64,000 nt of DNA, from contig NZ_JASZYV010000001.1 of NCBI RefSeq assembly GCF_030316895.1, forward strand, positions 1,054,001 to 1,118,000. Reading direction: 5' to 3'. Each line of letters begins with the position of its first letter. The stretch's first letter is position 1. Both the position numbers and the translations under genes were made by a program. The notes beneath the pieces were generated by a model, which did not search any database, was not told the origin of the DNA, and saw nothing but the letters and a program-made list of their open reading frames with translations. The stretch is from Variovorax dokdonensis. GTDB lineage: Bacteria > Pseudomonadota > Gammaproteobacteria > Burkholderiales > Burkholderiaceae_C. Shown here piece after piece: positions 57,527 to 64,000 of this stretch.

Positions 57527-57562
57527 CCGCTGCAAGTCTTTGGTTTGCAGCGGTTTTATTTT
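57527..57562 (+). terminator. Terminator between the two tRNA blocks
   Basis: A nine-base perfect stem (57527-57535 with 57545-57553) is followed by TTTTATTTT. It lies 13 bases after tRNA-Asp copy 1 and directly before tRNA-Glu copy 2. Confidence 0.85.
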
Positions 57563-57638
57563 GACCCTATCGTCTAGAGGCCTAGGACATCACCCTTTCA
57601 CGGTGAGTACCGGGGTTCGAATCCCCGTAGGGTCGCCA
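57563..57638 (+). tRNA. tRNA-Glu (anticodon TTC), copy 2
   Basis: Identical in sequence to copy 1, with encoded CCA. It lies after an intrinsic terminator, so its transcription depends on read-through or an unseen promoter. Confidence 0.97.
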
Positions 57639-57704
57639 GTTTCACGCAAGTGAAGCGGCACAAGTGGCAGCACTTGGCTTCAAAGGAAGCGAAGCTGTCT
57701 ACCA

Positions 57705-57781
57705 GGAGTGGTAGTTCAGTTGGTTAGAATACCGGCCTGTCACGCCGGGGGTCGCGGGTTCGAGTCCCGTCCACTCCGCCA
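57705..57781 (+). tRNA. tRNA-Asp (anticodon GTC), copy 2
   Basis: Identical in sequence to copy 1, with encoded CCA. Last tRNA of the array, followed by a second terminator. Confidence 0.97.
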
Positions 57782-57798
57782 GATTTCCAAACTGATCA

Positions 57799-57831
57799 CG
57801 GGCTGCAATCGCAAGGTTGCAGCCCGTTTTT
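57799..57831 (+). terminator. Terminator at the end of the tRNA array
   Basis: A ten-base perfect stem (57799-57808 with 57817-57826) with an eight-base loop is followed by five T residues. Confidence 0.9.
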
Positions 57832-57907
57832 CATTTGCTTGGCCAAAGCCTGATTGCCGAGCGGCGGTACCGCAAGAACCCAACACATTGCTAACAATGG
57901 GTTTACA

Positions 57908-57926
57908 AATGCGTATGATTCGCATT
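57908..57926 (+). promoter_or_regulatory. Fur box upstream of the siderophore receptor
   Basis: A 19-base inverted repeat, AATGCG-N7-CGCATT, fits the Fur-box pattern used in betaproteobacteria. It lies 60 bases before the receptor start, so iron should repress the gene. Confidence 0.75.
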
Positions 57927-57986
57927 AAGGTCGATGGTTGCGAGTTTGTTCCAACTTGCGCACTGACCATCTTCCAGACTCAAAAC

Positions 57987-60182
57987 ATGAAATCTCTTCA
58001 TCGAGGGAATACTTCGTCCGTCCCTGGACCACTCCAACAACTGACTGCGTGCATCGCGCTCGCGATTCCAGTTCTTGCCAACGCGCAGCAATCGACGGGT
58101 GCACTGCCGTCGATGACGGTCGAGGCGGCGCCTGTGACCAGCAGCGCTACCGAAGGAACGGGCGCCTACGTCACGCGCCAGACCAGCACCGCGACGCCCC
58201 TGAACCTTAGCCCGCGGGAAACACCGCAGTCGATGTCCGTCGTGACGCAGCAGCAAATCGCCGACCAGGGCATGCGCACCATCTCCGACGTCGTCAAGAA
58301 TTCGACGGGCATGGCGGTGAACCAGTACGAGACCAATCGCGGCTCGTTCATCTCGCGCGGATTCGAGCTCAACACGCTGATGATCGACGGCGTCCCGACC
58401 ACGTGGGAGCAGCCGTGGAGCTCCGGCGAAATCTTCACCAGCCTTGCGATGTACGACCACGTCGAACTCGTGCGCGGGGCCACGGGCCTGACCAGCGGCG
58501 CGGGTGAGCCGTCGGGCGCCATCAACCTCGTACGCAAGCGCGCCAACGCGACGCAGTTCCAGGGCAACCTCGAATTGGAAGCGGGGTCGTGGAACCAGAA
58601 GCGGGCGCTCATCGATCTCAATACGCCGGTGAACGAGGCCAAGACGCTGCGTGCGCGCATCGTGGGCGAGTTCCAGGACAAGGACAGCTGGACCGACAAC
58701 CTTTCCAGCAAGAGCCAGACGTTGTTTGCCACCATCGAGGCAGACCTGACGCCCGACACGTTGCTCACCGCTGGCCTGAGCTATCAGAAGAACAAGGCCA
58801 AGGGACCGATGTGGGGCGGCTTGCCCGTGTTCTATGCCGACGGTTCTTTCACCGACTGGGACACGTCCAAGACGGCGGCCGCCGACTGGACCAACTGGAC
58901 GACCAGCTATCAGACCTACTTCGCATCGCTCGAGCAGCGCCTGGGCACCGACTGGAAGCTCAAGCTCGACTACACACGCGGCGAGCGCAAGGCCGATTCG
59001 TACCTGCTCTACGCCTTCGGCGCGCCCGACGCGACGACCGGCTTGGGCGTGTTCACCTTCCCGGGCTCCTACGACGTGAAGACGACGCAGGACGACTTCG
59101 CGATACGCGCGAGCGGCAGCTTCGAGGCCCTGGGCCGCAAGCACGAACTGGGCTTCGGCTACGTCGCCTCGCGTCAGGAGTTTCTTGCGAACGCCCGCAC
59201 GGCCACGCCTGCCGGCGGCATGCTGCCCAACTTCAACACGTGGGACGGCTTCGGGTATGCGCAGCCTGCCTGGAGCGCCGAAAGCTACTACGGCGACGGC
59301 ACGACCCGCCAGGACGCTTTGTATGGCGCGGCCCGGCTGCATCTGGCCGATCCGCTCAAGGTCATCCTGGGCATGCGCGCCAACTACTACAAGCGCGACG
59401 GCGGTGACATCTACTCGAACCCGTACTCGCTCAAGTACGACAACGAGATCACGCCCTTTGTTGGCCTGACCTACGACATCACGCCGCAGTTGTCGGCCTA
59501 TGCCAGCTACACCAACATCTTCTTGCCTCAGGTGGCCCGCGATATCAATGGCAACTACATCGAGCCGATCAAGGGCAACAGCGGAGAGGTCGGGATGAAG
59601 GCGGAATTCCTCGACCGCCGCTTGAACGCGTCGGCAGCGCTGTTCCAGATCAAGCAAAAGAACCTGGCCATTGCCACGACCGATCAGCTCGTCGGCATCG
59701 GTGGTTTGCCCGAGACGGCCTACCGTGCGGCGGACGGCGCCACCAGCAAGGGCTTCGAGATGGAGCTGACCGGCCAGCTGGCCACCGGTTGGAACCTCAC
59801 GGCAGGCTACAGCCAATACACGCTGGAAGACGAGGACGGGACGGACGTCAACACGATCTACCCGCGCAAGCTGTTGCGCGTGTTCACCACTTATCGCCTG
59901 CCGGGCGCCCTCAGCGGCCTGACCCTCGGGGGCGGCGTGAGCTGGCAGAGCAAGACCTACACGACCGCGATCAATCCGTTGGGCGTGCCGACGGACATCG
60001 AGCAGGGCGCCTATTCGCTGGTGAACCTGATGGCGCGCTACGACTTCAGCCCGCAGCTGTCGCTGCAACTGAACATCAACAACGTGACGGACAAGAAGTA
60101 CTACGGCATGTTCGACGCCTATGACCAGATCACCTACGCCGAGCCGCGCAGCGCGACGCTGACGATGAACTACCGCTTCTAA
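57987..60182 (+). CDS. TonB-dependent siderophore receptor
   Basis: A 731-residue outer-membrane receptor. The signal peptide ends at ANAQ (about residue 33). A TonB box-like SMTVEA follows, then the plug domain (TPQSMSVVTQQQIADQG, ELVRGATGLTSGAGEPSGAINLVRKR) and a 22-strand barrel that ends in YRF. The pattern is that of FhuA/FoxA-type ferri-siderophore receptors; the siderophore is not readable. ATG at 57987 is used; earlier in-frame starts fall in or before the Fur box and tRNA-Asp. No siderophore synthesis or FecIR genes are near. Confidence 0.92.
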   Translation: MKSLHRGNTSSVPGPLQQLTACIALAIPVLANAQQSTGALPSMTVEAAPVTSSATEGTGAYVTRQTSTATPLNLSPRETPQSMSVVTQQQIADQGMRTISDVVKNSTGMAVNQYETNRGSFISRGFELNTLMIDGVPTTWEQPWSSGEIFTSLAMYDHVELVRGATGLTSGAGEPSGAINLVRKRANATQFQGNLELEAGSWNQKRALIDLNTPVNEAKTLRARIVGEFQDKDSWTDNLSSKSQTLFATIEADLTPDTLLTAGLSYQKNKAKGPMWGGLPVFYADGSFTDWDTSKTAAADWTNWTTSYQTYFASLEQRLGTDWKLKLDYTRGERKADSYLLYAFGAPDATTGLGVFTFPGSYDVKTTQDDFAIRASGSFEALGRKHELGFGYVASRQEFLANARTATPAGGMLPNFNTWDGFGYAQPAWSAESYYGDGTTRQDALYGAARLHLADPLKVILGMRANYYKRDGGDIYSNPYSLKYDNEITPFVGLTYDITPQLSAYASYTNIFLPQVARDINGNYIEPIKGNSGEVGMKAEFLDRRLNASAALFQIKQKNLAIATTDQLVGIGGLPETAYRAADGATSKGFEMELTGQLATGWNLTAGYSQYTLEDEDGTDVNTIYPRKLLRVFTTYRLPGALSGLTLGGGVSWQSKTYTTAINPLGVPTDIEQGAYSLVNLMARYDFSPQLSLQLNINNVTDKKYYGMFDAYDQITYAEPRSATLTMNYRF

Positions 60183-60251
60183 GCGGCGTAGCGTCGAAGC
60201 CCCGGGGTCGAGCGGGCGCGCTCCGGGGCCGTTCGTACCGGTGTTTAGATG

Positions 60252-60271
60252 TCCAGACACTCATGTTTGTT
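60252..60271. promoter_or_regulatory. Degenerate TetR-type operator before the TetR gene
   Basis: TCCAGACAC-TC-ATGTTTGTT shares its left half with the stronger palindrome before fcs (60987-61006; 8 of 9 bases), while the right half is poorly matched. It lies 34 bases before the TetR start. Confidence 0.5.
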
Positions 60272-60305
60272 CTAGCCTGGCGGCAGTCCATCACTATGAT
60301 CGCGC

Positions 60306-60926
60306 ATGCCCGCCACATCGACGCCCAGCGCCAAGCGCATTGCCGCCGCTTCCACCAAGGCCGCGAAGGCCGATCGCAATCAGCTCACGCCGAAAGACTG
60401 GATCCGCGCCGCCACCGAGCTGCTCATCCACCGAAGCATCGACGCCGTGCGGGTGGACGTTCTGGCCAAGATCCTCGAAGTGACCCGTGGAAGCTTCTAC
60501 TGGCACTTCGCCGATAGAGACGATTTGCTCAAGCAGGTGCTGCTCGATTGGCAGGAACAGCAGACCGAGCAGATCATTGCGCGCTACCGCAAGCAGGGCG
60601 TTCAGTCGGCCGAGCTCATCAAGGAGTTGGTCGCGCTTCCTTTTCACGGGCGAGCGGCGATGAAGGGTGCGTCGGTGGAACTGGCCATCCGCGCCTGGGC
60701 GCGCCGGGACGAGATGGCGCGCCGCGTGGTGGACGCGGTGGATGCCAAGCGACTGGCCTACCTCGAGGAATGCTTCTCGAACCTGGGCTTCGTGCTGCCT
60801 GACGCGAAGGCGCGCGCATTCCTTCTGTACTGCTACATGCAGTCCGAGTCGCTGTTTCGCAACCAGGGCTCAACGGACGAGAAGACCCAGCGGCGCGAGT
60901 TCGTCGCCCGCACGCTGCTCGACTGA
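60306..60926 (+). CDS. TetR-family transcriptional regulator
   Basis: A 206-residue regulator. After a Lys/Ala-rich N terminus the HTH spans about residues 30-75 (AVRVDVLAKILEVTRGSFYWHFADRDDLLKQVL). The helical ligand domain has no recognisable ligand motif. It precedes feruloyl-CoA synthase on the same strand with a 135-base gap holding a strong palindrome, so it probably represses that gene and itself. The ligand could be a hydroxycinnamoyl-CoA or acyl-CoA, by analogy. Confidence 0.87.
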   Translation: MPATSTPSAKRIAAASTKAAKADRNQLTPKDWIRAATELLIHRSIDAVRVDVLAKILEVTRGSFYWHFADRDDLLKQVLLDWQEQQTEQIIARYRKQGVQSAELIKELVALPFHGRAAMKGASVELAIRAWARRDEMARRVVDAVDAKRLAYLEECFSNLGFVLPDAKARAFLLYCYMQSESLFRNQGSTDEKTQRREFVARTLLD

Positions 60927-60986
60927 GCGTGCCCGCCGGTGCGCGGGCAAACCCTAGCACGGACCCGTCGGGCAAAGCCTAAACTG

Positions 60987-61006
60987 TCCATACACAAGTG
61001 TACGGA
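60987..61006. promoter_or_regulatory. Palindromic operator before feruloyl-CoA synthase
   Basis: TCCATACAC-AA-GTGTACGGA is an inverted repeat with eight of nine pairs matched. It lies 55 bases before the fcs start. A related half-site precedes the TetR gene. Confidence 0.68.
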
Positions 61007-61061
61007 AAGTTGGGTCGATGACTGAGCATGCTCCGTCGGCGGCCAAGAGCAGAGCCCCCGC

Positions 61062-62873
61062 ATGAGTCACTCCCTCCTGGGCTTCGAAGGTGCCCTCGCA
61101 TCGCCCGGCGTCGTGCGCGAAGACCGCGCGGACGGCAGCTTCATCCTTCGCAACGAGCAGCCGTTGCAGCCCTTCGACCGCTGCATCGGCGACTGGCTCG
61201 ACCACTGGCGCATCGACTGTCCTGACGCGCTCTTTCTTGCCGAGCGCGGCGCGGACGGGCAATGGATTCGCCTGAACTACGGTGTCACGCGCGAGCGGGT
61301 GGGCCGCATCGCGCAAGGTCTTCTGCAGCAGGACCTGCCTGCCGACAAGCCCATCGTCATCGTCTCTGACAACGCGATCGACCATGCCTTGCTCTCGCTC
61401 GCGGCCATGTACATCGGTCGGGTGAGTTGCACGGTCTCGAGCGCGTACACGCGCCTGGCCAAGTCGTGGGAAAAGATCCACGGCATCCTGGACATGCTCG
61501 AGCCGGCGATGGTCTATGCGTCCGACGAGGCGGTGTACGGCCCCGCGTTGCAGGCCTGGGCCGGTTCGGCACCGCGCTACTTCAGCCGGCTGGACGCGGC
61601 CCGCCAGGGGACCTCGAACCAAGTGCGATCGTTCGCCGATCTCGAGTCGGTCAATGAAGGGCCGATGGTCGCCCGCCTTGCCGCCGATGTTCGGCCCCAG
61701 ACACCCGCGAAATACCTGCTCACGAGCGGTTCGACAGGCATGCCCAAGGTGGTGATCAACACGCACGGCATGCTGTGCGCGAATCAGCAGCAGATCGCGC
61801 AGGTGTGGCCCTTCCTGGGCCAGCGGCCCCTGGTGCTGCTGGAGTGGCTGCCATGGAGCCACACCTTCGGCGCCAACCACAACTTCAACATGGTGCTCAA
61901 GCATGGCGGCGCGCTCTACATCGACGAAGGCCGACCGGCGCCCGGCCTGATCGAAAAGACATTGGCCAACCTTCGAGATGTGCGGCCCAACTTTCACTTC
62001 AACGTGCCCAAGGGCTTCGACATGCTGTTGCCGTTCCTGGAGCAGGACGCCCAGGCTGCGCACGAGGTGTTCGAGCGACTCGATGGCCTGTTCTATGCCG
62101 GCGCTGCACTGCCACAGAGTACGTGGGAACGGCTGGAGGCCGTGGCACGTTCGGTGCGGGAACGGCCCGTTTGGTTCACTTCGGCCTGGGGCGCCACCGA
62201 GACCGCGCCGGCGATCACGACCGTCCATTGGCACATCGAGCGCGCCGGCTGCATCGGTGCACCGCTGCCCGGCTGCGAGGTCAAGCTGGTGCCCAACGGC
62301 GAGAAGCTCGAGATGCGCGTCAAGGGTCCGCAGGTCTTCCCAGGCTATCGGAATGCGCCCGCATTGACCGCTGCGGCCTTCGACGACGAAGGCTTCTATT
62401 GCATCGGCGACGCAGGGCGCTTGGTCGATGCGCACGATCCGTCCAAAGGCATCGCCTTCGATGGCCGCGTGGCGGAGGACTTCAAGCTGACGACGGGCAC
62501 CTGGGTGTCCGTCGGCGGCCTGAGGCTGAAGGCCGTCACCGCGATGTCGCCCTACGTGGCGGATGCGGTGGTCACCGGGCATGACCGCGACGAGATCGGC
62601 CTGCTGCTCTTCCTATCACCGCAAGGCCGCCAAGCTGATCGGGACACGCTGTGCGAATCGATCCTGGGCGCATTGCGATCGATGCGTGCGGTGGGGACGG
62701 GGTCCTCTCAGAGCCCGGGCCGGGCACTGTTGCTCGACGACATGCCGGCCATGGAGGCCGGCGAGATCACCGACAAGGGCTACATCAACCAGCGCGCGGT
62801 GCTGCAACGGCGAGCGGCTGAGGTCGAAGCCCTCCATGCCAACCGAGCCGACCCACGCGTGGTCGCACTTTGA
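61062..62873 (+). CDS. fcs: Feruloyl-CoA synthase
   Basis: A 603-residue AMP-forming acyl-CoA ligase. The P-loop is LLTSGSTGMPK (about residues 223-233), the A5 region is SAWGATETAPAI, and the C-terminal Lys lies in GEITDKGYINQRAVLQ. Length and C-terminal sequence resemble bacterial Fcs, which activates ferulate, caffeate or p-coumarate with CoA. A thiolase gene starts 18 bases after its stop, and a TetR regulator lies upstream. Confidence 0.85.
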   Translation: MSHSLLGFEGALASPGVVREDRADGSFILRNEQPLQPFDRCIGDWLDHWRIDCPDALFLAERGADGQWIRLNYGVTRERVGRIAQGLLQQDLPADKPIVIVSDNAIDHALLSLAAMYIGRVSCTVSSAYTRLAKSWEKIHGILDMLEPAMVYASDEAVYGPALQAWAGSAPRYFSRLDAARQGTSNQVRSFADLESVNEGPMVARLAADVRPQTPAKYLLTSGSTGMPKVVINTHGMLCANQQQIAQVWPFLGQRPLVLLEWLPWSHTFGANHNFNMVLKHGGALYIDEGRPAPGLIEKTLANLRDVRPNFHFNVPKGFDMLLPFLEQDAQAAHEVFERLDGLFYAGAALPQSTWERLEAVARSVRERPVWFTSAWGATETAPAITTVHWHIERAGCIGAPLPGCEVKLVPNGEKLEMRVKGPQVFPGYRNAPALTAAAFDDEGFYCIGDAGRLVDAHDPSKGIAFDGRVAEDFKLTTGTWVSVGGLRLKAVTAMSPYVADAVVTGHDRDEIGLLLFLSPQGRQADRDTLCESILGALRSMRAVGTGSSQSPGRALLLDDMPAMEAGEITDKGYINQRAVLQRRAAEVEALHANRADPRVVAL

Positions 62874-62890
62874 GCCTTGAGTGAATCTCC

Positions 62891-64000
62891 ATGAAATTCG
62901 ATGATGCTTGTATCCCCCTGCCGCTCCTGTGGAGCTCTCCATTCATCCGCTGGCAGGGCGCGGCGGCTGACGTGTCGGCGCTGGATCTGGCGACCCAGGT
63001 AACGCGCGACGCACTCGCCTTCGCAAACTTCGATCCTGCCGATGTGGGCCAGCTTGTGCTGGGCACCACCATTCCGCAACTCAACACCTTCTATGCGCCG
63101 CCGTGGATCGCGGCCCGTTTGGGCATGAGCGGTATCGGCGGCCCGACCATCGCCCAGGCCTGCGCCACGGCGGTGGCCTGCCTGGCCCAGGCGGCTGCCG
63201 CGTCGCAGCTCAGCGATGGGCAGACGCAGCTCGTCATCACCGCGGACCGCACCAGCAATGGCCCGTTGCTGATCTACCCGCGCAGCCAGTCGATGGGCGG
63301 CGCGCCTGTCACAACGAACTGGGTGCTCGATTCGTTCGCGGCGGACCCCTGGACGTCGGAATCCATGCTCTACACGGCCGAGTGCACCGCCTCCGATGGC
63401 GGGTTCACACGCGAGCAGTGCGATGAACTGACGCTGCTTCGCTTCTCGCAATACCAGGATGCCCTGCGCGACGATCGCGCCATGCAAAGACGCTACTTCC
63501 GGCCGATCGTCATCGAGTCGCGCAAGTCGAACACCGTTCTGGAGGCGGACGAAGGCATCAGCGACTACAGCGCGGCGGGGCTGGCCAAGCTGTCACCCGT
63601 CAAACCGGGCGGTGCCCACACGCCCGGCACGCAGACGCATCCCGCCGACGGCACAGCCGGCGCCGTTGTGTCCAGCCATCAGACCGCTGCACGCCTGTCC
63701 GCCGGCCAGCCCGTGGTGCGCCTGCTGTCCGCGGCATTCGCTCGGGCCGAGAAGGGCCGCATGCCCAAGGCACCCGCCATCGCTGCACAGAAAGCGTTGA
63801 GCGATGCCGGCCGGCGGGCCGAAGACCTGAAGGTCGTGACGACTCACAACCCGTTTGCCGTGAACGATCTCTGGCTGCACTGCGAAACAGGCATTCCGCT
63901 AGAGCGCATGAACCCGATGGGTTGCAGCCTGATCTATGGTCATCCGCAAGCGCCGACCGGGATGCGGGCGATCGCCGAACTGGCGCATGCGCTCACCCTG
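62891..64000 (+). CDS. Thiolase-family acyl-CoA acetyltransferase (5' part)
   Basis: 370 codons are visible, and the gene runs past the right edge. The acylation Cys is residue 91 (AQACATAV), and the C-terminal catalytic region starts at YGHPQAPTGMR, a variant of the usual GHPxGATGxR motif, with a THNPFAVND segment before it. Next to fcs, it could cleave the 3-keto-acyl-CoA in a beta-oxidative ferulate route or serve acetyl-CoA metabolism. It lies 17 bases downstream of fcs on the same strand. Confidence 0.82.
   Translation, partial: MKFDDACIPLPLLWSSPFIRWQGAAADVSALDLATQVTRDALAFANFDPADVGQLVLGTTIPQLNTFYAPPWIAARLGMSGIGGPTIAQACATAVACLAQAAAASQLSDGQTQLVITADRTSNGPLLIYPRSQSMGGAPVTTNWVLDSFAADPWTSESMLYTAECTASDGGFTREQCDELTLLRFSQYQDALRDDRAMQRRYFRPIVIESRKSNTVLEADEGISDYSAAGLAKLSPVKPGGAHTPGTQTHPADGTAGAVVSSHQTAARLSAGQPVVRLLSAAFARAEKGRMPKAPAIAAQKALSDAGRRAEDLKVVTTHNPFAVNDLWLHCETGIPLERMNPMGCSLIYGHPQAPTGMRAIAELAHALTL

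Larger units (their letters stand above)
57559..57781 (+). repeat. Tandem repeat copy 2 of tRNA-Glu/tRNA-Asp block
   Basis: A 223-base second copy of the block at 57289-57513, starting inside the T-tract of the intervening terminator. Confidence 0.92.

Noticed and set aside
57289..57781. The repeated block as a CRISPR or mobile-element remnant
   Set aside because: The repeats are two complete tRNA pairs; there are no short palindromic repeats with varied spacers, no cas genes and no integrase.
57903..60260. A 785-codon leftward frame opposite the TonB receptor
   Set aside because: The receptor has plug, barrel and a Fur box. The opposite frame is compositionally biased (Arg/Val/Gly) with no recognisable domain.

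Overview
The window is high-GC (about two thirds G+C by eye) bacterial chromosome, densely coded on both strands. Gene families and gene order point to a betaproteobacterium of the Burkholderiales, most likely Comamonadaceae, with Variovorax as the closest guess. Supporting signs are the folC-SPOR-cvpA-purF-metZ string, the many ABC-type organic acid, amino acid and nucleoside importers, an ScfR-type XRE regulator and a ferulate CoA-ligase locus. The genus call is inference. No insertion sequence, prophage or CRISPR array was seen. No stretch over about 300 bases lacks a gene; the only long protein-free stretch (57060-57986) is filled by tRNA genes, a terminator pair and a Fur-box promoter.

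Region 1 (1-8700) is a purine and pyrimidine salvage neighbourhood. It holds the end of a BMP-type nucleoside ABC importer (two permeases and a lipoprotein), an ADA-fold adenine deaminase, a GAF protein, a second orphan BMP binding protein, guanine deaminase (guaD) and dCTP deaminase (dcd), with a glycosyltransferase on the other strand. Region 2 (8800-14520) holds housekeeping and unknown genes: a zinc metallopeptidase, the RNA helicase rhlE, apaH, a CNNM/CBS protein and a secreted nuclease.

Region 3 (14539-22903) is a coherent sugar-acid locus. A GntR/FadR regulator, a DenD-like dehydrogenase and an IlvD/Edd (XylD-like) dehydratase read leftward. They diverge from a sugar ABC importer (ATPase, Tat-exported binding protein, two permeases). 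Region 4 (23000-29300) carries an EVE protein, an unknown protein, a leftward operon of stand-alone receiver, small membrane protein and sodium/solute-symporter histidine kinase, and an ScfR-type regulator. That regulator diverges from a five-gene branched-chain-amino-acid-type ABC importer (29298-34535).

Region 5 (34545-46431) is mostly core metabolism: tRNA-Thr, fbp, pepN, prfB with its programmed frameshift, hydrolases, aldo/keto reductase, ybaK, plsY, ridA, a retropepsin, yajQ and murB. Region 6 (46473-48733) is a markedly AT-richer pair, a fatty-acid-hydroxylase-like protein and an anchored alpha/beta hydrolase, which looks acquired. Region 7 (48881-57059) has ppnP, an arsC-like gene and the folC-SPOR-cvpA-purF-metZ-gltX run.

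Region 8 (57060-64000) has tRNA-Ala, a tandemly duplicated tRNA-Glu/tRNA-Asp pair, a Fur-controlled TonB siderophore receptor, and a TetR regulator with feruloyl-CoA synthase and a thiolase that runs off the window.
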